A DNA stretch of 64,000 nucleotides from Propionibacteriales bacterium (GTDB taxonomy: Bacteria; Actinomycetota; Actinomycetes; Propionibacteriales; Nocardioidaceae): contig JAPLCB010000003.1 in NCBI GenBank assembly GCA_026392455.1, forward strand, positions 228,624-292,623, given 5' to 3'. Position 1 is the first letter of the stretch. The number at the start of each line of letters is the position of its first letter. Below the pieces are notes generated by a model. It was not told where the DNA came from, did no database searches, and saw nothing but the letters and a program-made list of their open reading frames with translations. A program made the position numbers and the translations under genes. Below are positions 8,691 to 16,396 of this stretch, piece after piece.

Positions 8691-9522
8691 TCCGGTCGCC
8701 GGGCCGGGCCTGGGCGCAGACCACCAGGTCCTCGGAGCGCACCACCGCGACGACCGGGTAGCCACCGGTCGTCGGATGGTCGGCCAGGAAAACGACCGGT
8801 TGTCCGCTCGGCGGTACCTGGACGGCCCCGAGCACCATCGGTTCGGTGGCAAGCTCGCCGGCGCGGCGCCGTACCAATCCGGTCCCGGCCAACCGCAACC
8901 CGATCCGGTTGGACTCAGCCCCCACCGTGTAGGTGGCACCGTCGAGCCCGGCCAGCGATTCCGGCGAGAACCAGTCCGCGCGGGGCCCCAGGTCGACCCG
9001 GAGCACGCTGCCGGGACGCCGCCGAGGAATCTCGACCACGGGCGCGGGGTCCCCGGCGTCGCCCAACGGGAGCCGGTCGCCGACGCGGAGCGGAGCCGGC
9101 CCCAGCCCCGAGAGCAGGTCGGTGGCCCGGGAGCCCAGCACCGGATCGACCCCGACACCACCGGCGAAGCAGACGTAGGATCGCACCCCGTCGATGGCCG
9201 TGCCCACGTCGACCACAGCACCGGCCCGGACCGGGACCGGCGTTCCCCATCCGGCCTCCCGCCCGTCGACCCGGACCGAGCAGCCCGCGCCGGTGACCGC
9301 GAACCGGATCGCGACCGAGGCCCGGAAACGGACACCGGTCAGGGTCGTCTCCAGCGCGGCGGCATCCTCGGAGTTCCCGACCAGGCGGTTTCCCAGTCGC
9401 AGGGCTGGCTGGTCCAGGGCGCCTGAACGCGGGACACCGAGGTGGGCGTACCCGGGCCGCCCGAGGTCCTGGACGGTCGTCAGGGCACCGGGCTCCAGGA
9501 CGTCCACGAACCGCTCAGTCAT
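8665..9522 (-). CDS. pxpC: 5-oxoprolinase subunit PxpC (KipA-like)
   Basis: 285 residues of the biotin-dependent carboxyltransferase/KipA family, beginning VLEPGALTTVQDLGRPGYAHLGVPRSGALD, the family N-terminal signature, with the conserved core FAGGVGVDPVLGSRATDL and the C-terminal FLADHPTTGGYPVVAVV. With PxpB and PxpA it hydrolyses 5-oxoproline to glutamate using ATP. Its start overlaps the pxpB stop by eight bases, so B and C are co-translated. Confidence 0.9.
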   Translation of the reverse strand: MTERFVDVLEPGALTTVQDLGRPGYAHLGVPRSGALDQPALRLGNRLVGNSEDAAALETTLTGVRFRASVAIRFAVTGAGCSVRVDGREAGWGTPVPVRAGAVVDVGTAIDGVRSYVCFAGGVGVDPVLGSRATDLLSGLGPAPLRVGDRLPLGDAGDPAPVVEIPRRRPGSVLRVDLGPRADWFSPESLAGLDGATYTVGAESNRIGLRLAGTGLVRRRAGELATEPMVLGAVQVPPSGQPVVFLADHPTTGGYPVVAVVRSEDLVVCAQARPGDRIILRVLSG

Positions 9523-10126
9523 CGACGAACACCACCCGGGTCCCGGGGGTCAACAGAACCGGATCGGCAGCGTCCGGCGTCCACAACGCGGCTGAGGTGG
9601 TGCCGATCAGCTGCCAACCACCTGGCGAGGAAGTCGGGTAGACACCGGTGTACTCGCCGGCCAGCCCCACGGCACCCGCCGGCACCCGCGGCCGGGGGTC
9701 CGGTCGCCGGGAGACTGCGAGCTCCGGGCCGAGCCCGGTGCAGTACGCGAAACCCGGGGCGAAACCGCAGAAGGCGACCACGAACGAGGTCGAGCGGTGC
9801 CGAGCGACCACCTCCGCCGTCGTGCAGTCCCACTGCCGGGCGACCTCGTCGAGGTCGGGCCCGTCGTAGCGGGTCGGTAGCGCCACCAGTCGTCCGGGCA
9901 GCTCCGCGGTGGCGTGCCCCGGCACCGGTTCCCAGGTGGCCATCAGCTCGGCCGCCGCGCCAGGGTCCTCCAGCCCGTCGACGAGGACGGTTCGCGCGGC
10001 GGGGACGATCTCGTGTGCGCCCAGCAGTGCCCCTCGATCGCGCAGCAGCGCGTACGTCGCCCGCACCTCCGCGTCGTCGGCACACTCGACCAGCAGCGCG
10101 TGCTGCCCGACCGCGCGTGTTTCCAT
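9515..10126 (-). CDS. pxpB: 5-oxoprolinase subunit PxpB (KipI-like)
   Basis: 203 residues of the allophanate hydrolase subunit 1/KipI family. Recognisable blocks are FCGFAPGFAYCTGL, VPAGAVGLAGEYTGVYP and GGWQLIGTTS. ATG 10126 (METRAVGQHALLVEC) matches the usual N-terminus and has CAGACT six bases upstream; the frame is open six codons further. It forms the ATP-using part of 5-oxoprolinase with PxpC. pxpA lies upstream on the same strand but is separated by 454 bases with hairpins, so pxpBC probably has its own promoter. Confidence 0.9.
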   Translation of the reverse strand: METRAVGQHALLVECADDAEVRATYALLRDRGALLGAHEIVPAARTVLVDGLEDPGAAAELMATWEPVPGHATAELPGRLVALPTRYDGPDLDEVARQWDCTTAEVVARHRSTSFVVAFCGFAPGFAYCTGLGPELAVSRRPDPRPRVPAGAVGLAGEYTGVYPTSSPGGWQLIGTTSAALWTPDAADPVLLTPGTRVVFVDD

Positions 10127-10241
10127 GTCCACAGTCTGACGCACCTGCGTACCAGGTCAGCCAGAATGCCCGGAGGATGATTAGCATCGGCATTTCCGGA
10201 ATGCCGGGACTGGCCCAGAAAGAATGCACTCGAAAATGGAC

Positions 10242-10278
10242 GTAGGGCCCGCGAAAGTATGAGTTTCACGGGCCCTAC
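10242..10278. terminator. Strong hairpin in the pxpA-pxpB gap
   Basis: Inverted repeat with 15-base arms (10242-10256 and 10264-10278), 14 of 15 paired, loop of seven bases. It lies 115 bases upstream of pxpB on the minus strand and probably stops read-through from the pxpA side. There is no clear T tract. Confidence 0.55.
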
Positions 10279-10464
10279 AGGCGAACCGGCGGTGGCACTC
10301 CAGTCCTGAACGACGATCTGCACCGGTCCCAAATCCCTCTACCACCGAGGGATTCCCGACGAGTTGCCCCGCCAGCCGAAACCAGCTCTTCCTGCCGTTC
10401 CCCGCCTCCCTTACGGGTTGCGGTAAGAGATTTCTACGCTCGTCAGAGCAGGTGCGCAAGAGGT

Positions 10465-10580
10465 TTATCCAACATTTCTCGAGAACTTTCGATGGTCGTG
10501 AGGTTCTCCACACCCGCGGGTTATTCATCCACAGAAAATGCCCTGTTTCCACAGGGTTCTACACAGGGACCTGTGGAGAA
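10465..10580. promoter_or_regulatory. Group of DnaA-box-like 9-mers
   Basis: Five 9-mers resemble TTATCCACA: TTATCCAAC (10465-10473), TTCTCCACA (10504-10512), TCATCCACA (10525-10533), GTTTCCACA (10545-10553), and TTCTCCACA on the minus strand (10572-10580). Three match 8 of 9 positions. This is not next to dnaA/dnaN, so it is not the usual oriC; a DnaA-binding or titration site is only a possibility. Confidence 0.3.
10541..10556 (-). terminator. Probable pxpA terminator hairpin
   Basis: CCCTGT-TTCC-ACAGGG is a perfect six-base stem. An alternative pairing CCACAGG (10549-10555) with CCTGTGG (10570-10576) is also possible. Both lie just downstream of the pxpA stop codon. Confidence 0.4.
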
Positions 10581-11327
10581 CTACCGGTCCCGCACGGCCT
10601 GGATGACGTAGCCCGCCGCTTGGAGTCCGGCGCGAACGGCCAGAGCGGTGCGGACAGCTCCGGGCGAGTCTCCGTGCAGGCAGAGGCTCTCGACCCCCGG
10701 CTCTGCGGCAAGCCTGGCCGCGTTCGCCGCGACGGCAGCCGGTTGCGTGACCAGAGCTCCGGGACTGCCCCGCGGGACAAGTCTCCCGTCAGCGGTGTAC
10801 CCGCGATCGGGAAACGCCTCCCCGACGAACCTGCGCCCGGCGGCGGCCGTGGCCACCGCCAGCGTGGACCCGGGCAGGCCCAGGACCGCAAGCGCACCGC
10901 TGCCGAGCAGGAAGGCGTCGGCCTGGTCCGGGTCGTCAGCGATCCGGTTGTAGAGGGCACCGTGCGCCCGGACGTAGGAGACCCGGGTCCCGGCAGCAGC
11001 CGCCGCCTCGGTCAGCAGCGCAATCTGCTCAGCCACCCAGCCGCTCAGGATCTCGGGATCGACGTCCATCGGTCGGCGCCCGAAACCCTCGCGGTCCGCG
11101 TACGAGACCTGGGCCCCGATCACCACGCCCCGGACCACCGAACGTTCGCAGACCTCCGCCATGACCCTCGCGTCCCCGGCGTGGAAGCCGCAGGCGACGT
11201 TGGCGCTGCTGACGACCTCCAGGAGGCCGGCGTCGTCGGTGACTCCCTCGCCGAGATCGGCGTTCAGGTCGATCCGCAGCAGTTCAGGAGAAATATCCGG
11301 GCTCACCTGACCAGTCTGTCCCACCAC
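10581..11327 (-). CDS. pxpA: 5-oxoprolinase subunit PxpA (LamB/YcsF family)
   Basis: 248 residues. The YcsF family signature RIDLNADLGEG is at about residue 18, followed by SSANVACGFHAGDA, then HGALYNRI and the C-terminal LCLHGDSPGAV, all typical metal/substrate-binding blocks of PxpA. It completes the 5-oxoprolinase with PxpB and PxpC. The start is uncertain: GTG 11327 is the longest form, and a GTG seven codons later is also possible. It is divergent from the sigma factor gene. Confidence 0.92.
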   Translation of the reverse strand: MVGQTGQVSPDISPELLRIDLNADLGEGVTDDAGLLEVVSSANVACGFHAGDARVMAEVCERSVVRGVVIGAQVSYADREGFGRRPMDVDPEILSGWVAEQIALLTEAAAAAGTRVSYVRAHGALYNRIADDPDQADAFLLGSGALAVLGLPGSTLAVATAAAGRRFVGEAFPDRGYTADGRLVPRGSPGALVTQPAAVAANAARLAAEPGVESLCLHGDSPGAVRTALAVRAGLQAAGYVIQAVRDR

Positions 11328-11506
11328 CGGCTCCGAACTATCTCTGAGAAGTCACTGAGAAGGCGTGAAACCGGCAACTTCGGGCACTTCTCGAGCGTCG
11401 TACATCTCGTAAGGAAGCAACCGGACGGGAATCCTCGGTCCGGACCAGGCGTTGAATCCAGTGGAGCCCGTCAGCCCGGCTCCGTCGCAGGAAAGAGAGG
11501 GCCCCC

Positions 11507-12454
11507 GTGACCGTACGAAGCACGGAGCGTGAGATCGAAGGCCGCGACAGCGTCGGCCTGTACCTCGACGAGATCGCCCGCACGCCTCTGCTCGATGCCA
11601 TCACCGAGGTCGAGCTGTCCAAGACCATCGAAGCCGGCCTGTTCGCGGCCCAGCTTCTCGCCGAAGGTCGCACCGGACGCCGCAAGGGCGGAGCCCCGGG
11701 CTTCGCCACGGTCGAGGAGCTCGAGTGGCTGGTCGAGGAGGGCGAACGAGCCGTCCAGCAGTTCATCAACGCCAACCTGCGCCTGGTCGTGTCGATCGCC
11801 CGCAAGTACGGCCGCAGCGCGATGCCGATGCTCGACCTGATCCAGGAGGGCAACACCGGCCTGATCCGCGCCGTCGAGAAGTTCGACTACGCCAAGGGCT
11901 ACAAGTTCTCGACGTACGCGACCTGGTGGGTCCGTCAGGCGATCACCCGAGGGATCGCCCAGCAGGCACGGGTCGTCCGGCTCCCGGTGCACGTCGTGGA
12001 GGAGCTCAACCAGGTCTCGTCGGCCCGACGCACCCTGGAGCGCCAGCTCGGCCGTGAACCGGACCCGACCGAGATCGCCGGTGAGCTCGGCATGGAGCTC
12101 GAGCGGGTCATCGACCTGATGGGCTGGGGACGCGACCACGTCAGCCTCGACACGCCGCTGGACGTCGACGGGGACACCTCGCTCGGCGACCTGATCGCCC
12201 AGGAGAGCTCGCCCGGTCCGGACCTGAGCTTCCTGGACACCGAGGCCCGCGACCGGCTCAACAACCTGGTCGAGCGGCTCGACGAGCGTTCGGCCGACAT
12301 CATCCGATCGCGCTACGGCCTGGTCGACGGTCGCCAGCACAAGCTCGCCGACATCGGCAACAAGCACGGCATCTCCGCCGAACGCGTCCGCCAGCTGGAG
12401 CGGGAGGCGATCGCGAAGCTGCGCCGCCTGGCTGATCCCGACCTGGCTGCCTGA
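11507..12454 (+). CDS. Group 2 RNA polymerase sigma factor (sigma-70 family)
   Basis: 315 residues, SigB/HrdD-like size. Region 1.2 ([16 protein letters not shown]) is at about 14-30, and regions 2.1-2.4 include [34 protein letters not shown] and [14 protein letters not shown]. Region 3 follows, and region 4.2 ends with [18 protein letters not shown]. The long acidic region 1.1 of a primary sigma is missing, so this is a non-essential group 2 type rather than the housekeeping factor. GTG 11507 has a good ribosome site (AGAGAGG, six bases away). Expected to direct stationary-phase or stress transcription, which is inference from the family. Confidence 0.92.
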   Translation: MTVRSTEREIEGRDSVGLYLDEIARTPLLDAITEVELSKTIEAGLFAAQLLAEGRTGRRKGGAPGFATVEELEWLVEEGERAVQQFINANLRLVVSIARKYGRSAMPMLDLIQEGNTGLIRAVEKFDYAKGYKFSTYATWWVRQAITRGIAQQARVVRLPVHVVEELNQVSSARRTLERQLGREPDPTEIAGELGMELERVIDLMGWGRDHVSLDTPLDVDGDTSLGDLIAQESSPGPDLSFLDTEARDRLNNLVERLDERSADIIRSRYGLVDGRQHKLADIGNKHGISAERVRQLEREAIAKLRRLADPDLAA

Positions 12455-12475
12455 CGCTCCCCCGACCGGTCGCGA

Positions 12476-13075
12476 CTACGCGTCGCGGCCGACCAGCACC
12501 TCGAAGACCTCCGTCACCCGGTGACGGAGGTCTTCGAGCGTCCCGGTGTTCTCGATGACGTGGGTCGCGATCGCGAGCCGGTCCTCGCGGCTGGCCTGGG
12601 CCGCCATCCGGGCCTGCGCCTCGTCCACGGTCCAGCCACGGTCACGGACCATCCGCTCGACCTGCGTCTGGGGCGGTACGTCGACCACCACGACGGCATC
12701 GAAGGTGCCGGCCCGTCCGCTCTCGGCCAGCAGCGGGATGTCGTGGACCACCAGCGAACCCTCGGGGGCGTTGCCCTCCAGGTCGATGATCCGCTGGAAG
12801 ACCAGCGGGTGCACGATCGCCTCGAGCCGCTTACGAGCCGCAACGTCACCGAAGACCAGTGCGCCCATGGCCGGGCGGTCCAGGTCGCCGTCCGGGGTCA
12901 GCAGGCCCTCCCCGAACTCGGCGACAACAGCCGCCAGACCGGGAGTTCCCTTCTCGACCACCTCGCGGGCGAGCAGGTCGCCGTCGATGATCACCGCCCC
13001 CAGCTCGGCCAGGATCGCCGAGACCGTGCTCTTGCCCGATGCGATTCCGCCGGTCAGCCCCACTCGTGTCGTCAC
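12476..13075 (-). CDS. coaE: Dephospho-CoA kinase
   Basis: 199 residues. Last step of coenzyme A synthesis: phosphorylates dephospho-CoA with ATP. The Walker A motif is GLTGGIASGKST at residues 6-17, followed by the conserved IDGDLLAREVVEKG and the lid region VHDIPLL. Family length is normal. GTG 13075 is preceded by GATAAT and exactly six bases, so it is probably leaderless. It converges on the sigma factor gene with 21 bases between stops; its last 20 codons contain a perfect palindrome that probably serves as the shared terminator. Confidence 0.95.
   Translation of the reverse strand: MTTRVGLTGGIASGKSTVSAILAELGAVIIDGDLLAREVVEKGTPGLAAVVAEFGEGLLTPDGDLDRPAMGALVFGDVAARKRLEAIVHPLVFQRIIDLEGNAPEGSLVVHDIPLLAESGRAGTFDAVVVVDVPPQTQVERMVRDRGWTVDEAQARMAAQASREDRLAIATHVIENTGTLEDLRHRVTEVFEVLVGRDA
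12500..12538. terminator. Perfect 19-base inverted repeat inside the coaE 3' end
   Basis: Arms 12500-12518 and 12520-12538 are perfect reverse complements with one base between. It lies within coaE coding sequence (residues about 180-192) and 46 bases beyond the sigma factor stop. It would form a very stable hairpin in transcripts from either strand. Confidence 0.6.
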
Positions 13076-13087
13076 CCGGCCATTATC
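13076..13087 (-). promoter_or_regulatory. Leaderless -10 element of coaE
   Basis: GATAAT (13082-13087, minus strand), six bases, then GTG 13075. No ribosome site is present. Confidence 0.6.
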
Positions 13088-13107
13088 CCCGGGTCAGTGC
13101 GGATGGC

Positions 13108-13776
13108 TCACGGATGCAGCACGAACTCCGCCTCGACCTCGGCACGGACCTCGATGGCGCGCGGAACCAGATCACCGTGGGACTCCGGGGGCGAGCCGCC
13201 GTAGCTGCGGTCCAGCAGCAGCTCGGAACCCGTCACCCCCGGCGCGACGAAACCCAGCCCCGGATCGGACAGCGCCCTGCACTTCACGGCTCCGAGGTCG
13301 AGCGCGTCGGCGTAGTTCTGCGCGCGGGTGCGCGCGTCGAGCACGGCGCGTTGCTGGGCCTTCGTCTCGACGACCGACCGCCGCTTCGCGGTGAGTGCCC
13401 ACTGGACGCCGTCGACGCTGAACCCGCTGATGTCCACGGCCTTGCGGACCCACAACGCCAGCGCGGCAAAGTCCGAGAACTTCACCTCGGCGGAGATCGA
13501 GACCTGGTGGCGCGGCAGCAGCGGCTGGTTGTCGCGGTCGTGCGGCGTCCAGGAGTAGGTGCTCAGCTGGTCGACCGCGTACCAGGTCACCGGTCCTTGG
13601 CGCTTGTCGTGCAGCTCGTCGATCGACCGCAGCAGGCGGGTCTGGCCGTCGGTGACGGCCGCCATCACCGCCCCGAGGTCGTCGCTCTCGAGCCGGATCT
13701 GGACACGCACCGTCCCGCGCTCGGCGGGAACGGACGTGGTGTGGCTGCCGCGGACGCGGATCGTGATCGGTTCCAT
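13108..13776 (-). CDS. SIMPL domain (DUF541) protein
   Basis: 222 residues with the SIMPL/DUF541 pattern: N-terminal ITIRVRGSHTTSVPAERGTV, a central region, and the YADALDLGAVKCRALSDPG block followed by a C-terminal strand pair typical of the family. There is no signal peptide, so unlike many SIMPL proteins it looks cytosolic. Function of the family is poorly known (oxidative stress or signalling links in a few cases). The start is supported by TACGGT-N6-ATG. It lies 32 bases upstream of coaE on the same strand. Confidence 0.8.
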   Translation of the reverse strand: MEPITIRVRGSHTTSVPAERGTVRVQIRLESDDLGAVMAAVTDGQTRLLRSIDELHDKRQGPVTWYAVDQLSTYSWTPHDRDNQPLLPRHQVSISAEVKFSDFAALALWVRKAVDISGFSVDGVQWALTAKRRSVVETKAQQRAVLDARTRAQNYADALDLGAVKCRALSDPGLGFVAPGVTGSELLLDRSYGGSPPESHGDLVPRAIEVRAEVEAEFVLHP

Positions 13777-13788
13777 GCGCCGACCGTA
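13777..13788 (-). promoter_or_regulatory. Leaderless -10 element of the SIMPL gene
   Basis: TACGGT (13783-13788, minus strand), six bases, then ATG 13776. Confidence 0.6.
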
Positions 13789-13826
13789 CGACCGGGGTCC
13801 GACACGACGTACGGGAGAATGGCCCC

Positions 13827-15086
13827 ATGTCGACTCCGCTGCTGCGCACCGGCGACCGGGTGGCGCTGCTGGTCCCCGGTTCGGCGGCGTACGTCGACGC
13901 GGTGCTGTCGATGCTGGTCCGCGGCATCGTCCCGATCCCGCTGGACCCGCGGCTCACCGAGGTGGAGCGCAGCGGCATCCTGGCCGGGCTCGCCCCGGCA
14001 CTGGTCGTCTCCGACGAGCGACAGCTGCCGGGGCTGGCGACGGGTTGGCAGCCCGGCGACGTGCCGCTGACCCGACCGATGCACGTCACCAGCGGCACCA
14101 CGGGAGCTCCCAAGGGCGTCGAGAGCGGTCTGCTGACCAGGGCTGACGCCTCGGCCCTGGTCGCCGAGGAGCGCGACCTGTGGGGGTTCGGACCCGATGA
14201 CGTCAACCTGGTGCTCAGCCCGCTCTACCACTCCGCTCCGCTCCGTTTCGCGATCGGGACGCTCCTGGCCGGCGGACGGATCGTGACGCCGGGCGCGTTC
14301 GACCCGATCACCGCGACCGCCGCGATCACGACCGAGCGGCCGACCACGATGTTCTGCGTCCCGGCCCACCTGCAGCGGCTGTTCGCGCACTGGGACGCCG
14401 TGACCGAGGCGGGTGGCGCGGGGCCCGACCTCGGCTCGTTCCGGCTGGTCGCCCATGCCGGGGCGCCCTGCCCGGACCACGTGAAGCGCCGACTGATCGA
14501 GGCCTTCCCCGCAGGCAGCACCTGGGAGTTCTACGGCGCGACCGAAGGCCAGTTCACCGCCTGCCGGAGCGAGGACTGGCTGCTGCGTCCGGGGACCGTC
14601 GGACGGGCTCGGCCGCAGCGGACCCTGCACGTCGACGACGACGGCATGATCTGGTGCACCGTTCCACCGCACGCCCGGTTCCGCTACTTCAACTCCCCGG
14701 ACAAGACGGCCGCCGCGTGGCGCGGCGACGCCTTCAGCGTCGGCGACCTCGGACGCCTCGACCCGGACGGCTTCCTGTACCTCGAGGGTCGCCGGGAGGA
14801 CCTGGTCATCTCCGGTGGGGTGAACGTCTACCCGGCTGAGGTCGAGAACGCCTTGGCCGAGCACCCCGGAGTCACCGACGTCGCCGTCTACGGGGTCACC
14901 GACGACACCTGGGGCCAACGGGTCTGCGCGGCCTACGTCGGGACCGCGACCACCGCCGAGCTCGACCAGTGGGCGCGTGAGCGGCTGGCGCCGCCCAAAC
15001 GTCCCAAGCAGTACGTGGAGCTCGACGAGATCCCGCGCACCCTGACCGGGAAGATCCTGCGCCGGTCGCTCATGCAGGGCAGCTGA
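13827..15086 (+). CDS. Short acyl/aryl adenylate-forming ligase (AMP-binding family)
   Basis: 419 residues of the ANL superfamily, which activates carboxylic acids as acyl-AMP and usually passes them to CoA. The P-loop TSGTTGAPKGV is at 88-98, then YGATEG near residue 238, GDLGRLDPDGFLYLEGRREDLVIS near 305-330, and the catalytic lysine in LTGKILRR near 411. It is about 80-120 residues shorter than typical acyl-CoA ligases: the N-terminal subdomain is reduced and begins directly at GDRVALLVPGS. The residue after the P-loop is E rather than the common H. Substrate unknown. It overlaps the convergent GlxA-type gene by 17 bases. Confidence 0.85.
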   Translation: MSTPLLRTGDRVALLVPGSAAYVDAVLSMLVRGIVPIPLDPRLTEVERSGILAGLAPALVVSDERQLPGLATGWQPGDVPLTRPMHVTSGTTGAPKGVESGLLTRADASALVAEERDLWGFGPDDVNLVLSPLYHSAPLRFAIGTLLAGGRIVTPGAFDPITATAAITTERPTTMFCVPAHLQRLFAHWDAVTEAGGAGPDLGSFRLVAHAGAPCPDHVKRRLIEAFPAGSTWEFYGATEGQFTACRSEDWLLRPGTVGRARPQRTLHVDDDGMIWCTVPPHARFRYFNSPDKTAAAWRGDAFSVGDLGRLDPDGFLYLEGRREDLVISGGVNVYPAEVENALAEHPGVTDVAVYGVTDDTWGQRVCAAYVGTATTAELDQWARERLAPPKRPKQYVELDEIPRTLTGKILRRSLMQGS

Positions 15087-16020
15087 ACGACTGCCGGTAC
15101 CCCTGCGGACTGATGCCGCGGACCCGGCTGAAGTGCTGGCGCATGATCGCCGCGTTGCCGAAGCCGACCTCGGACGCGATCTGCTCGATCGCCGAGTCGG
15201 TGGCGACCAGCAGCTCTTCGGCGACGATCACCCGTTGGTTGGTGACCCAGGCGTGCGGGGTCGACCCGGTCTCGGCACGGAACCGGCGCGCAAACGTGCG
15301 CGGCGACATGTGGGCGCGACGGGCCAGCTCCTCGACGCTGTGGTCCTCCGCGATGTTCTCGGTGATCCAGGTCAGCAGCGGCCCGAGGGTCTCGGCCGTG
15401 CAGTCGGGCACCGGCCGAGCGATGTACTGGGCCTGCCCGCCCTCGCGCTGAGGAGGCACCACCATCCGGCGCGCGACCATCGACGCCACCCGCCCCCCGA
15501 ACTCCTTGCGCCACACGTGCAGGCAGGCGTCCAGCCCGGCAGCGGAACCGGCCGCAGTGATTACGGGGTCCTCGTCGACGTAGAGGACCTCGGGCACCAC
15601 GCTGGCTCCGGGGAACTGGGCCTGCAGCTCGTCGGTGTACATCCAGTGGGTCGTGCAGTCGCGGCCGTCGAGCAGGCCGGCCTGACCCAGCACGAACGCG
15701 CCGGAGCAGACCGACAGCACCCGCGCACCACGAGCAACGGTGTCCTGCAGCACCTGGAGGAGCGCGTCCGGTGCCCGCTGGCTGAACTGGAACGCCGGGA
15801 TGCAGACCAGGTCGGCCTCGGCAGCACGCTCCAGGCCGAGGTCGATGCTCAGGTCGAAACCCATGCTGGTGCGGACCTGGCCCGGGGTCGGCGTGCACAC
15901 GTCGAACTCCAGCCGCGGGACACCGTGCGCGGTCCGGTCCAGGCCGAACGCCTCGCACAGGACCCCGAGCTCGAACGGGTTGCCGCCTTCGGTGGCGATG
16001 ACAGCGACGTTGGAGAGCAT
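15070..16020 (-). CDS. GlxA-type AraC-family regulator with DJ-1/PfpI domain
   Basis: 316 residues. The N-terminal half is a DJ-1/PfpI-like amidotransferase-fold domain with the nucleophile-elbow-like block RVLSVCSGAFVLGQAGLLDG (about 98-117). The C-terminal third is an AraC helix-turn-helix pair (RAHMSPRTFARRFRAETG and EVGFGNAAIMRQHFSRVRG). It should act as a DNA-binding regulator. An array of CTGCCA/TGGCAG inverted repeats lies between it and the divergent small membrane gene, which suggests autoregulation. The start ATG 16020 has CAGTCT six bases upstream, and that hexamer overlaps the first operator half-site. Confidence 0.9.
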   Translation of the reverse strand: MLSNVAVIATEGGNPFELGVLCEAFGLDRTAHGVPRLEFDVCTPTPGQVRTSMGFDLSIDLGLERAAEADLVCIPAFQFSQRAPDALLQVLQDTVARGARVLSVCSGAFVLGQAGLLDGRDCTTHWMYTDELQAQFPGASVVPEVLYVDEDPVITAAGSAAGLDACLHVWRKEFGGRVASMVARRMVVPPQREGGQAQYIARPVPDCTAETLGPLLTWITENIAEDHSVEELARRAHMSPRTFARRFRAETGSTPHAWVTNQRVIVAEELLVATDSAIEQIASEVGFGNAAIMRQHFSRVRGISPQGYRQSFSCPA

Positions 16021-16029
16021 CTACCCAGA

Positions 16030-16114
16030 CTGCCATGAAGTTGGCAGAAAATCGAGGAACCCTGTCATCTCTGCCACTGTTGGCAGTAATCAAACTAGCG
16101 CAGGATTACTGCCA
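16030..16114. promoter_or_regulatory. Inverted-repeat operator array between glxA-type gene and small membrane gene
   Basis: Five half-sites: CTGCCA 16030-16035, TGGCAG 16042-16047, CTGCCA 16071-16076, TGGCAG 16081-16086, CTGCCA 16109-16114. They form CTGCCA-N6-TGGCAG, CTGCCA-N4-TGGCAG, and a 10-base inverted repeat TGGCAGTAAT-N14-ATTACTGCCA. The first covers the regulator's -10 and the last covers the ATG of the divergent gene. Confidence 0.7.
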
Positions 16115-16308
16115 TGACCGAGATCCTGAGCACCGCAACCGTCATCGTCCTGCTGCTGGCCGCGTTCGCAGGCCTGCTCGTCTGGACCCGCCACGACACC
16201 CTGACCACAACCCGGTACCGCCGGCCCGAGCTGCCCGACAGGCCGGCGCGCACCCCCGAGCCGCGCCGGGCCCCGTCCATCCGCGCCGGCGTCCTGCGCC
16301 TCAGCTGA
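16114..16308 (+). CDS. Small single-pass membrane protein
   Basis: 64 residues. One N-terminal helix (about residues 6-24, STATVIVLLLAAFAGLLVW) followed by a basic, proline-rich cytoplasmic tail. Family not recognised. ATG 16114 overlaps an operator half-site, and GCAGG (16100-16104) could be its ribosome site. Divergent from the GlxA-type regulator and presumably controlled by it. A strong terminator follows 13 bases after the stop. Confidence 0.6.
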   Translation: MTEILSTATVIVLLLAAFAGLLVWTRHDTLTTTRYRRPELPDRPARTPEPRRAPSIRAGVLRLS

Positions 16309-16320
16309 CCGCACCGAAGC

Positions 16321-16358
16321 AACGAGCCCGGACCCCCTCACGGGGCTCCGGGCTCGTT
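16321..16358. terminator. Bidirectional terminator before rpsA 3' end
   Basis: Perfect 12-base arms AACGAGCCCGGA (16321-16332) and TCCGGGCTCGTT (16347-16358), loop of 14 bases, between the convergent small membrane gene and rpsA. Confidence 0.8.
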
Positions 16359-16396
16359 GTCAGCTGGTGCGGATCAGTGCCGGTGGGGCAACTGAC

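Larger units (their letters stand above)
10127..10580. other. Gene-free stretch between pxpB and pxpA
   Basis: 454 bases, visibly less GC-rich than the genes on either side, with no convincing coding frame. It holds the hairpin at 10242-10278, a group of DnaA-box-like 9-mers (10465-10580) and short hairpins just after the pxpA stop. Confidence 0.6.

Noticed and set aside
10181..10552. A 123-codon open frame (minus strand) in the pxpA-pxpB gap
   Set aside because: Codon use and composition unlike the genes around it, no ribosome site, and it runs across a strong hairpin and the DnaA-like 9-mers.
10127..10580. Possible chromosomal replication origin
   Set aside because: No dnaA, dnaN or other origin genes are near, and the boxes are imperfect and few.
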